Shown here one piece after another: positions 12,000 through 24,466 of a DNA stretch of 64,000 bases (position 1 is its first letter; each line of letters begins with the position of its first letter). The translations under genes and the position numbers were made by a program. The stretch lies in assembly GCA_037102815.1 (NCBI GenBank), contig BTPP01000006.1:2232001-2296000 (forward strand). Reading direction: 5' to 3'. The notes beneath the pieces are model-generated. The model searched no databases. It was not told where the DNA came from and was given only the letters and a program-made list of their open reading frames with translations. Source of the DNA: Neurospora intermedia. Lineage: Eukaryota; Ascomycota; Sordariomycetes; Sordariales; Sordariaceae.

Positions 12000-14115
12000 T
12001 ATTATATTTAAATACGAAAATAAAAATAAAATAATAATAGACTATAGCGTAAGAAATTTTATATTATAAATTATTTTAGGATTTAATATATAGTTACGAA
12101 ATACTTAGATTGAACCCTCCTCAAATTTATAAATAAAATACTAAAATAATAATAAAATAAAGGAAACCTAGAATAAAGGAAAAAAAGAAATTTAATTATT
12201 CTTAGACTTAAGTAAAAATATTTACCGGATAATAGAGATAGACTATTGCGAATTCTAGTAATTAATAGATAGTAATAATTAAATGTAAATATAATATATT
12301 AGGTATAGTAATTAACTATTTCGTCTAATCGTTTAGAAACCCCTATCCGTAAATACCTTTCTTTAATTCTAATATTAGTAGTTTATCCTTAATAACTTCT
12401 AATAGAGTCTTTCCTATTATATTGGCCAACTCTTTGGTAGTATATAGCGGGTATAGAATATTTAGATTGTATTCCTTGTATAAAAGTTCGTATAAATATT
12501 TCAATTGCTTAATACTATGTAAAATATCTTTATCGAATATTAATAGGTAATTCCAATTTTCGAAGAAGAATAAATTATTTCCAATTACTTACAATTATCC
12601 TATATTATTTTACACTTAACGGGTTAATAACCAATAGTACTCTACGATGTCGGCCGGAGATAGATTTATAATATTTACTTCTTTTTTAATAATACTATAA
12701 CGCTTCCTTACTATCCAATAATCTATTTCTTATTCGTAAAATCTACGAAAAATATTCGGAATTTCTTCTACATCCTCGGTTATCTCCCTACTTCCGGCTA
12801 TATCCTCTTAATTATCGCTAATAATATTAGGATCGAAGACGGCGTTATTAAAAATAATAATTACTTCGTCTATTAATAGAAGGGTATTTCTCTAATTGAT
12901 TTATAATTTTATATCCCCCTTCGTTGTACATATTAAAGCCTATTGATTTACTTTAGGTAATTTCGTACCTTCCTACAAAATAAAATCAAAGTTATTAGTA
13001 TAGAACGTTTCGTTATAAATATTCTTAATATAGTTATTATAATTCGGACTTAAAGTGCTACCTAATTCTTTATATTCCTTCCAATATCCTATATCGGTTA
13101 GCTTTACGAATACTATTTTGAAATATACAGCCTACTCCTCTATTATTTTAATAGGGGTTAGGTCGTCCTTAGGATTTAATTTAACCTTCTTAATTATATC
13201 TACGTCCGTAGTAAGGTCGATTGTAGTAGGCAAAACCTTTCTTTTTCTTAGTATAATATTATTAACGGTAGGGGTATCAATAGTAGTATTACTACTAATA
13301 TTATTATTCGTAATATTAGCGTTATTAGTAGTATTAGCGCCGTCCGTATTATTAATATTACTACTACTAGTAGTATCCTTATTAATATTAGCGTCGTCGT
13401 TATTATTAATATTATCCTTATTAATATTAGCGTCCTCCTTAATATTAGTATCCTCCTTAATATCGGCGTCCTCCTCAATATCGGCGTTATTATTAGTACT
13501 AATATTATCCTCCTTAATAATAACATTCTACTTAATATCGGCGTTATAGTCCGAGCTAGCGCTATAGCTATCGTCGGTATTATAGCTATTATCGTTAACC
13601 CCCCGCTTCTTCGCAAAAGTAGAAGTGGAAATAGAAGTCGAGGCTACCTTCCGCTTATTCCGCTTTTTAGTAGGAGCTAGGGTATTAATAGTATCGGTAG
13701 TATTAGTATTACTAATAGTATAAGGGAAGTTATTGAGCAATTTACCCTATACAATCCTAAATAATATTAGGTTATTAATAATAAATAAATCGATAGAAAA
13801 AGTATTAGTCTTACTAAGGGAGACTTTTAGTATAGCCTCCGACTATAATTTATTATCGAAGCGGAACTTTATTATAGAACGATGCAATATTAAAGCCAAT
13901 TCTAGGTATTTCTTACAATATATTACGAATTTACTTTATAATATTAGAGATTATCCCTACTCTATCTTCTCCTTTATTATATTTAAAGCTCCAATATATA
14001 TAACTATAGTTAAACCCGTACTAATATCTTCTAAAGCAGTATCGAATTATTTAACGAATTTACAGTAGAAACTATTATCCTTAATATCTTTCTTAACGAT
14101 TTTCTTAGGAAGCAT
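12000..14115 (-). mobile_element. Relic reading frame of unassigned repeat element (left)
   Basis: A single frame on the minus strand can be followed from an ATG at 14115 to about 12 kb, roughly 700 codons. It is visibly degraded by RIP and clearly dead. The first quarter looks like ordinary mixed protein. The middle (about 13740-13260) is a Lys/Arg-rich stretch followed by a long Asn/Asp/Glu/Ile/Thr-rich low-complexity section. The remainder is mixed sequence again. I recognise no reverse transcriptase, integrase, transposase or other domain, so the family is left open. Its orientation is opposite to the tnp2 relic further right. It could be an accessory gene of a large DNA transposon, part of a different repeat, or a duplicated host gene. 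Confidence 0.55.
13265..13540. repeat. Degenerate trinucleotide low-complexity tract
   Basis: Plus strand is built of imperfect ATT/ATA/GTA/CTC units with repeated TTAATATTAGCGTC-like and CCTCCTTAATAT-like modules. On the minus strand it is the Asn/Asp-rich part of the left relic frame. Imperfect tandem duplication of short coding modules followed by RIP would give this pattern. Confidence 0.6.
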
Positions 14116-14599
14116 TTTCGTAATATTTTAAGTATTACAAAGTTAGTCCCTACTATAAATAGCGGGGTTATTATACCGTAGTAAGAGAAATCTTACTATA
14201 GGTTAATAATTATAATATATTATAGTATATAATCTTACTAGTAATAATAGATATAAATAGATAGTGGGGTATTAAGAACTAATATATATACTCCGAACGA
14301 AATTAAGTAGAATAGTAAAAATAGTTAATAATAATATATTAACGAGAAACGAAGCAATAATATCTATAGCGGGGGTAAAAATTGGAGGTAGAAGTTAGGT
14401 TTATATATAAGAAAAAGAAATTGGATTAAGGATTTACTAAGAAATTATAAATATATTAGAGCGTATATTTAAGGTTATTTAGGTTATAGAAGGAAGGTAT
14501 AAAAAAGAGAGAGAGAGGAAGGTAGTAAGGAGATTATTTATAAATATATACGAAATTTACTACCGGTTACGACCCTCTTTAGGTATTTATATTATTATT

Positions 14600-16560
14600 T
14601 AACTATATTATACTATATTTCATTTTATTAAAATACTAGATAAAAATTAGACGGCGACCTCCTCGTTCTATTGTATTAGTAGGATAATTTCTATTAATTT
14701 TATACCCGAAGTATTTACCGGTAAGGTCTTATATTAATCCTTAAATATTAACCTTAATTGGGGTAATATATCGAAATTATAGCCGTTAGATTTTGTAATC
14801 GGGTTTTTATATAGTTAGCCGGCGAGAATAGACGTTGAGGTTTATACAATTGAGTATAGCCAACTTACATTTAATTATATATACTATAAAATACTAAAGT
14901 TGAATCTATTAGTATTAATCTAATTTACTAGGTAGGAAAAAAATATAAATAAACTTATAGTTTTATTATTTGTAATAACTAAGTATTTGTACCGTTAATA
15001 TAGCTAAATAGAAGTAATTAGTATTTAAGGGATATTGATATAAAAAATATCCTACTAACTGTTTAGAAGATAAAGAAATTTTAATTTATTGTATTAAAAT
15101 TTAAATAATATAAATATTATAAACTATAACGGCGTAAATAAATAGTAGTAGATTAAAACTCTCGTTATAGGGATATATACTAATTTTATTAAAGGGTAGT
15201 AGTCTATACCCGTATTAGTAGAATACTATAATAAATATCGGCTAAATATAAGGGTTAATTAAATTTACTCCTCAGTACTCTTAATATCTTTTAATTCCTC
15301 CTCGTCGTCTTATTCAATACTATTAAATATAGGGGAATCGTTAAATTCGGTAAAATAGAGACAAAGATATTTAATAGTAGGAATAAATATAATTGGAGTT
15401 TATACTTTCTTTTTACTTTTATTATTAGACTTTATATTACTTAAAGATTTAGAAGTAAATAGAATAATTCTTAAAGTAGTTAGGGTAGTTGGAGTTGGAG
15501 TATCCGAACTAATAGGAACAATAGTTAGACCGGGAATTAATCTAAACCGGGCACGTTATTCGACGAACTCTGGGGGTACAAATCGATTAACTATAAATAA
15601 TAGGTCGATCTCTTTAATGGGCTTAATTAATTTTCCGAATTTAATAAATTTATAACTAAAGTCCTACTTTATAGGTTACTCTCCTATATAGACGGTTCTA
15701 TCGGCTATTATATTTATCTAATTATTTTAAACCTATTAGGAATTAAAGGTCTTTTCCAATTTATTAAACGGTCCCTATTTAATATTCTTAGGGTCGATCT
15801 TCTATATAGCATTTATACGAGTATTAACTATTATTTAGCAATATAAATCTATTAAATAGTTAATTAAATAGTTTTTATATTGAATAAATATAAAAATTTA
15901 CTCTATAACTAAAGTTTAACCTTTACAATAAATATATTTAGGTTAATATAATCCTAGGCCTAATAAAAGACGGTAAAGAATTTATCGACGCTAATACTAG
16001 TTTCGTTTCGTTAGTACTATAGGAAATATTCTAGTAATTACGGATATCCTTTTATAATAACTATCTTATTATCGCTATTTATAATTTTCTTAATGGTTAC
16101 TTAATAATATATTAATATATCTATAAAAATTGAAATCGACGCCGGATATACGAATTACCGGACAATTTACCCGAATATTCTTTAGTATTCTAGACTTCTA
16201 TAAATAGAAATTATTCTTCTAATTCTTCTTTACTTTAAAGATTCTATACTTATAGATAATACTTAATCCTAGTAATTCTATTATATATATATAGATATTA
16301 TCCTTCTCTTATTATAATATAAAAATTAATATTAAAATCTTCTAAGCGTAATAGTATTTAATAATTAAATTAATAATAATTTTATCCTACGTAGGATTAT
16401 CTTCAAATATAACCTTTTTCTTCCTTAATTTACCCTTTTTACCCTTCGAATAGGAAGCTCCTTTAATAGAATCGTTATCCGAATCCGATTCGTCCTCGTT
16501 CGAATTTTCCTCCTTATACGTACGCTTATTCGTTATTTAGTACGAAAATTTAATATATAA
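14600..16560 (-). mobile_element. Second minus-strand relic reading frame, unassigned
   Basis: Another long frame on the minus strand, about 650 codons between roughly 16560 and 14600, stays in register where I tested it at three separated points (about 16490, 15800 and 14730). It is RIP-degraded. Near 16500-16400 it holds an acidic Ser/Asp/Glu stretch followed by a Lys/Arg-rich patch, a charge pattern common in DNA-binding proteins. I recognise no catalytic domain. It shares strand and register (modulo 3) with the left relic, from which it is separated by about 0.5 kb; both may be genes of the same element. The family is unknown. Confidence 0.5.
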
Positions 16561-18599
16561 TCGATATATATAGATAGGGTATATAATATACTAGTGACTT
16601 ATTAATATCCGAATCCGGCGGGAACAATTTATTTAGTAATAAGCATTCTCATTCTAACTAAAGGAACTTCCTACAATTACTCCTATTATTTATCGATATA
16701 GTGTTTATAGAGGGCGTAAAAGGAGGTACCGTTATATATAAGTAATTAGGTATCCTAAAATAACCTACCCTTATAAGTATATAAAACCCTAATAAGTATA
16801 CGTACATTCCGGCCTAAATATATTGTTTATTACTAGCCTAAATATATTAGGGCTACCTACTACTAATTTAAGTATATTTATATCCCTAAAATATATTTAT
16901 ATACTATTTAAATACGTACTACTAGGGCTAGAACTATCCATAGGTATTAGTAATCCCGGTATATAAGGGTAAGGGCGGGTATATAGTTTAGCCGGCCAGG
17001 CCGGGGGTATTATATAGGCTACTAAATATTATTAATACGAATTTAAATTATAAAAATAAATTAGTATTAAATAAGTATAAATAATATAAGGTACTATAAA
17101 GGATATTTTAATTTATATTAATATAACTATACGGGCTAGGGGTAAAGTTGGAGGAATTATTTAAATTAATTATATTGCTAGATATTCGACCTCCCGTATT
17201 AATTAGAGCAAAATTTAATTAGAGATTGGAATATAAATTGGACGGTTATAACTATATCGTTAGAATAAATTCCTTATCTTTATTAATCGCGGATATAATT
17301 GCGGTGCGAATATAATAAAGTATACCCGTAAGAGATAGTAACGGGATAAATAAAAATAAATATTAAAAAAAGGATAATAGAAGGATAAATTAGGCTATTC
17401 TAGTCCTAAAAGTAATAAGAGTAAAATAAAAGATTAATAAACGAAAAAGATAAATTAATTTAAATAGACTAGTATAAGGGGAAGATTATTTATATATTCT
17501 AATTATTATATATATAATGCTATTTCGATATTTTTAGACTTACTAGATAATTACTATTCGAATCTCCTATCTCTATCGGTCCCGACCCGAATATTTTAAA
17601 GTCCGGATACTATTGTTAGAAATAGTACAATCCTAAGGATATTGTATAAATTTAGTAACGAAAAGGTAGGTGTAGGTAAATATTTAATATAAAGTATATA
17701 AGTACTGTACGCTATTACTACAACTTTTAATATTAATAGTAGTACCTACTTAATTTTATCCGTTTATTATAAACGAATAAAGTAAATATATATTAATATA
17801 ACTTATATTTGTAGTATAAATTAAAATAACTAAGTTTAACTCCTTCCTACAGGAGGGTGCAAACGATTAAACCCCTCCCCCAACCGTACTGCAAAGTAGT
17901 AATATATATTAGAGGTACTCCTTCCGCAATACAACGATAGACCCCGTACTATATTAAATATCGAAGATCTACCTAGGTACTTCCCCTACCTCTTATTACT
18001 ACTCTACAATCCCTCCGTTTACCCTATCCCTAGAACCTCTTTCTACTCTATAATACTATTATAACTGCCCTTGCCCTTTAGGGGTAATATAATAAAATTT
18101 ACGATAGTAAGGATAGAAGGAGGTTCCGGGGACGGTATTATAGTACTTACTAGTCTAAATTCGACCGCCGACGGTATTCTAACGAACTTTTACTATATTA
18201 TTATTAACCTATCCGAATAGTAACGGTACGAGCGGGCGAGGGTATATTTTCGTACTAAGGCTATATATTAAAATACTATATTAAGCGATAATTCGTATTA
18301 ATATTAACTTAAATATATATATTACTAAGAATAAACTTAAATTCTCCCTAATAATAATATCGGCCGACTATTTAATAGTACGCTATCCGACAATCTATAA
18401 CCTATCGACCCAAATATTAATTAGGATAATTTTAAATTATTTTAAATATCCTAAGCCAATAGTTTATTCGCCGATATTTCTATAAATTAACTACTAATAA
18501 GAGGAATATATAATTAGTTAGTAAACGTTCTTATATTTAGAATTAGTAATTAAATTCCTTCTAGGGATATAAGTATAGAAGACTAATAGTTAGAAACGT

Positions 18600-21100
18600 T
18601 TGACGTTATAAATTCGGCACTCTTCGATTTTAATAATAATAATAATAATTTATTCGTAGGTGCGAACGAATCTTTAAATAACGGCTTTAGTAATAATAAT
18701 TATAGCAGCGGAGGAAACGAGGAAGAAGAGGATACGGGATATAATTAAGAAGATGAAGATAACAACTTTAATAAAGATATTTCTATAGTCCTACCGTATA
18801 TTACTAATATACAGCGGTTGTACGTTGTTAATACTATAACCGAAGTACTATATAAATAAAAGGGTATTAAAATATCCTTCTTCGAAGACTTAATAGCTCT
18901 ATAGGTAGAAGATACTAATATTTTTCGGTTATAGTAGGAACGTCTATTTGAATATCTAAAGTTAGTTAAAGATATTTAATAATTATTCGTACTACCGAAA
19001 TATAAAAATATATTAATTAAAAAGTTTAAGAAAAGTCTCCTATTGGGTAAGCTATAAATATATACTATTTACTTCAACCTACTACGACTTCCTAATAAAG
19101 AGGAACTAATAGAAGATATATATATTTTTAATATAAAATATACCTTTTATACTCTTCTAGCCTCTAAAATAGTACAGAAATTTATATATTGTAGTATAGT
19201 ATATTATACTGACGGTATTATACGAGAGCCGTAGTAGGCACTATAGTGGGGGTAATCTGTTCGAACGACTTCTAAATAGGTATATTCTTTTTACAATTAG
19301 TCCTAATATTAATAAAGAAGTAATACTAATATATAATCTTTAATTCTTTAAATACTTAAATAGTAATACGATTTTCCTATCCGACTTCGTCTATTAATAT
19401 TCTCCTAATTGCAATAGGCTATTATATTAATACTCCGAGAAGCGGTGCGAAACTGCCTATTTTAATAGAATTATATATTATAGCCTCAACTATACTATAA
19501 AAGCAAAGCGGGAGGGTAAAATTAAATACCCTATTATATTAATCTAAAATATTATAAAATAGGAATATTTCTTACGTAATATACAAACTACTTCGACTAA
19601 TCTCTAATATCTATAATATAATAAAGACTATTATAAAGTTTATATTATTAAAAATAATAACCTGTTTATTAGTATCTCCTAGATTATTAGCCGTATATAA
19701 AATATATTTATCGATTATACTTTTAACCCTACTAAGTTAAATATTTAGATTTATTTATTAACGCCGTTTACAATCCGGTATTTTTTTAATAAAGACTAGT
19801 CGAGATTTCGTATAGCTATAGTAACGTCACCTCTTCGGGGTAAATTCGAATTTAAGGTTTACTTACGAGAATATTTTATAAATAAATAGGTTAATAAAAA
19901 TATTTAATCCCTACTACTATAATTATATAGTAATGAGTTCGGTTTATATCGTACTATATATCGGTCTATTCTCGGTATTTATATCTTTTATTAATTTTTA
20001 CCCAAATATATTAAGGAACGTCGTTTAAGTATATTCCTAATTACCTTTAAACTATATAGAATTAATATAACCGACGTCTTTAAAGCTATATTTTATATAA
20101 TTGAATTAAATAGCGGGGTTAAAATAGAGTTCGATTATAAGTTAGAGAAAGTAATAGTTTATCTATTTATTACTATTTTTATTAGGGATATACCCTAATA
20201 ATAGAAGATATTTAACTATTTTAAATATATATTAAAAAGACCTTATCGATATTACTTAATTTAAAAGTCCGACCGTATAGAATTATTATTTAATATATAA
20301 ACTTAGGGTCGTTATTATTTTCAATACCTTATAATTATCGATTAAATTCGTACCCTACCCTAAATATAATATACTAAAATATGCGAGAAACTAAGTATCG
20401 TTAAGAATTTTAAACTATTTAATTTATTGAAAGATCTTTTCCCTACTTTAGATATTATTAGAACTCGACCCGGAAATACTACTTATTCGGAATATTAAAG
20501 ATTATTAAAAATATTCTTAAAATTAATATTTAATACGGAGTAGGATAATTTCTTAATTACTATAATATTAAATTAAGTAGCGGTTAAATATAAGAAATTC
20601 GTATTTCTACTAGGCTAGACCTAAATCCCCTCTATTTATAGATATATTAAATTAATAAATATATAATAGGCCGCTAAAGCAATTGTAACTACGCCGGTAT
20701 TTTTATACCTATAGTTAGAGGATAAATATATTAAACCTAAATTAATTCCCTATATTATCGCTCTAAATTTATATAAAGACTAACTTTACTTTAATAAAAT
20801 TATAATAATTAAATATTTACCTAAAGGAAATAAAACCCTATTAACCTCTTAAATCCTTACTTATATATTCTAAGTATTCTTTCGCTAGGTAGTTATAATA
20901 TACGGCAATTAAAATATAAAAGTAGAACGTAGTATATTAAATTACTATATTATTAAAGGTTGCAAGGCCGTTTAATTTATATTCGTAGTACGAATTGTAT
21001 ATACGAAAGAACCCCTCGTAGAAATTACGAATAGCGGGGCAATTAACCGCGGAAATAATATTGTAATATTAAATATAATACTTAGTATATTCGCTTTTAT
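18600..21100 (+). mobile_element. tnp2-type (CACTA/EnSpm-like) transposase relic
   Basis: A plus-strand frame from about 19740 to past 20750 reads as one protein whose breaks are almost all TAA/TAG where Gln would fit, as RIP of CAA/CAG produces. It resembles the fungal tnp2 transposase family in order: TSPLRGKFEF...YLREYF (about 19830), NEFGLYRTIYRSILGIYI (about 19930), KERRLSIFLITF (about 20015), a DIP...-type motif corresponding to the family's GDMPQQ (about 20190), GRYYF (about 20310), and TLDIIRTRPGNTTYSEY (about 20450). An Asn- and Glu-rich N-terminal part (from about 18600) lies in another frame, so an intron or small length change separates the two parts. It is a dead DNA transposon. 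Element ends and target duplications could not be located, as RIP would have altered a CACTA terminus. Confidence 0.68.
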
Positions 21101-21399
21101 ATTAGGTTTAGTACCCGCCTCTATACTTAGTACGAATTTAAAGGGTCGGGCTCGTAGCTAAGGTCGAGTTCGGGGGGGTCGTAAATTTATAGCCGTCTCT
21201 AGCAATACTAGGCCTATCGTCCCCAATCCCCTAGCTAGTCTAAAGCGTATTTCCACCTTAATTATACTATTCCCGCTATATATACCCGGATTCTCTATAT
21301 TAATTAATACTACATCCTTAATAATATTGAATACGTTTGTAAGTAGAGTATCGATTATAAGGGAGAGTATAGTTACCGGTAACAATAACGTTAAAATTA

Positions 21400-22560
21400 A
21401 TATAAAAAAGAAGAAGGGGGAGAAGGGATATTTATCCGATAAGTAGCAAGAGAAATTTGGGTTGCTAAATATTTACTAAGGCTTATACTATAGTAAAATT
21501 ATTAATAAGTATAATTCCTTCACTACCGTCTTTACTCTATTAGGAGAAAGTAAATATTAATAAGTCGTAGTATCTAGAAAATTGATTCGAGTATAAAATT
21601 TATATTTACCCCGCTACTAAGAAGTATAAGACCGACGTTAAAAGTAATAATATACGGGATACGGCTACGAAACTAATCTTTAGAGAGAATATCCGGTAGA
21701 CAATTTCATTTCTTTTCGCAAGGTACTTCTATAAGATAGACTTTAAAAATTATAACCGGTTCGTAATTCTATAAAATATAGTACCCAAACTAATTAAATA
21801 ATAGGATCCGTATTTAAATAATATAAAAAATAATATTAAAATTAAATTAGAAAATATATTTATATAGTAGTATAAGAATTAGCCCGGGGTTAGAAGGCCG
21901 ATAATATACAATGCAATTTCTCAGAAAGTCGTACTCTAGAAGGAAAATAAATTAATAAATATTATTAAAATATATTAATAATAGGATTTTATATAGTAAT
22001 TAGAGAAGGTACTCCTTGAAGATTATAATACCCCTATAATTATTAGTTTAAGTATTAAACTAATCGAATAGTTGCGGTATATAGTATTTATAAATAAGTA
22101 TATTTAGAGGTTGGGAGGAGAGGAGATATTTAATTAAAAATTAAAGAGGGCTAGTTAAACGACGGAGATTAATATAATTATTTTTCTTACCTAGAGGTAG
22201 CATCTATTAACCTTCCGTATATTACAAAGAATATTATTACATTACTATCCGAATTAGCCAAATTATTAAAGTATAAACGAAAATAGCCGATAGGACGATA
22301 AATAAATTTAGGCGTATAAATAGTATTTTTACTTACAAAGCTGTTATAATTCGTTGAATCTTTATAGTAATTATATATATAGCTGTATAGAAGGGTACTA
22401 AGAAGAGGGAGCCGCTTTTAGGGTATAATAATTATATAGTAGGAAAACGTTACGATATTATTAGGCTTACTAGAATTTCTACTAAACGTATATAGATAGT
22501 ACTAAAGGATAACTATTTTATAAATATTAAATTTGAAATATATTTTATATAATTTTAGTT
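21400..22560 (+). mobile_element. Plus-strand relic frame downstream of the tnp2 relic
   Basis: Directly after the tnp2 relic a further frame of about 300 codons on the same strand can be followed through RIP damage. Its first part is Lys-rich, the rest mixed with many positions compatible with Gln. No domain recognised. It may be a second gene of the same element or the C-terminal continuation of the transposase gene. Confidence 0.4.
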
Positions 22561-24180
22561 TTTTAGGAGGGCTATATAGCCGGCATTTTTATAGTAAATC
22601 TATATAATATTTATTAATTAAGGGAGGAAAATGAATTGGAATTTAGCGTTACCATTTCTACCCCTATTAAAAACGGACCTTATTCTTTTCTTTTCGTATT
22701 TCTTATATATTATTATTAGTTGAATAAAGGCGCTTAGTATTTTTATATACTAGTTGGACGAAAAACTACATTTATCTTTATAACTAAAGGAATATATTAA
22801 TAGTAAGTATATATTCTATATATTAGTTACCGACTTAATATTAATATATATTAGACAATTAAAAATATTATAAATAGATATAATTTTAAATATTAATATT
22901 CGACCGATAGTCAACTTAATACGAAATCCCTATTTTAAAAGGCCTCCCAACTAAATTACTAATTTATTTAAAACCCCCCCTTCGAATTCCTATTTATCGT
23001 TACTAATACTAAAGAAAAGAGGAAGCGAAGAATCCCCTAGGAATTAACTTCCAAAGTTCTAATTTATTCTTTACGTTACTATATTAGCAATAGAGCGGAG
23101 TATAGAATAATAGAATTAAATAGAGGAAATTATATTACTAGAGTAATAAAATATAATAACGGGACGGAAGGTAATTTAAATTTAATTCCTATTCTTATTT
23201 ATAAAAGTAGGTAGAAGTAATAAAACGGAGTATAGAGCCCTTCTAAATTTAATTTATACCTACCCCTAATAATCTTATTACTTTCTCCTCTTCCTCCGGG
23301 CCGTTATACTATCCGCTACTACCGTTACTTTATACCGGATATCCCACTTCAATATTATATAATAAATTTAAATAAATAGAAATTCTACCTAATATTAATA
23401 TTAATAACTTCCAAATAGCCTACTATATTCGACTATATTAATAATAGGTAAATCAATTTCTACGGTTCAAAATTCCTAATATACCTAAACCCTTATCTCC
23501 AATATCGAGGAGAATTTACAATATATACTAACTACGAATTATCGACCCTACTACCCCATTTTATAAACGTTTCGTCGCTACTAGGTTATTTAATAAGTAG
23601 GATTATTTTAAATGCCTTTTTGTACCGGACCTAAGGGCCGTTAAATAAGGAGTATACCCCGTATCGAAACCCCGCGGGCCGCAAAATAAAGCTCCGATAT
23701 AATATTATAATATTACTATAAATCCTATATATTAATTACCGCTGAAGTATCTAATAAATATATACCAGTAATATTATATCGTTCACTAGTAAAATAACTA
23801 TTAGATTTCGTACGACGGGGCACTACCGACGGTAGAATAAGAGCCCCCAACGGATAATTTAAATATATTCGATAAAGTTTTCTTTCTATTTTATTCTTCC
23901 GTTTAATTTTATAAGCGATATTAATTACTAATAGTATTTAATATTTTAGTTCGATAGGGAATAGATATAACTAAGGTCGATGTCCGTTATGCTTAGTATT
24001 TACAATTCTAAATAAAGTTAAGTCGACCCCTAATATTCGCAAATAGTATTAGTATACAATAAATATTAAAATAGGATAATAGCGATAGTATAGCCCAAGA
24101 CCGATATTAATTATATAGCTTATATTTAAGTGTCCGGAATAAATATTCTAGTCTTCTACTTAATAGCCGATTCGTAGCCT

Positions 24181-24466
24181 AGTTGTAATAATTATATTTA
24201 ATAATATTGAGTTATATAGGTTAGTCCCCGATTAATACCCCGATTCGTACTATATCGAACTATATAAGTCAATGCTTAACTAAGAATAAAATAAAGTCCA
24301 GAAATTACTCTAATTTGCAATTTAGTTGTAATAATTATATTTAATAATATTAAATTATATAAGCTAATCCCCTATTAATACTCTAATTCGTATTATACTA
24401 CCCTTAAACTATATAAGTTAGTGTTTAACTAAAATAGAATAAAGTCTAGAGATTACTCTAGTTTAT
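24181..24466. repeat. 143-bp tandem duplication inside the RIP block
   Basis: Two adjacent copies, 24181-24323 and 24324-24466, both begin AGTTGTAATAATTATATTTA and share AAACTATATAAGT-, GCTTAACTAA/GTTTAACTAA- and ATTACTCTA-type blocks at a constant offset of 143. They differ mainly by C/T and G/A changes, as expected if RIP acted after or on the duplication. Confidence 0.8.
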
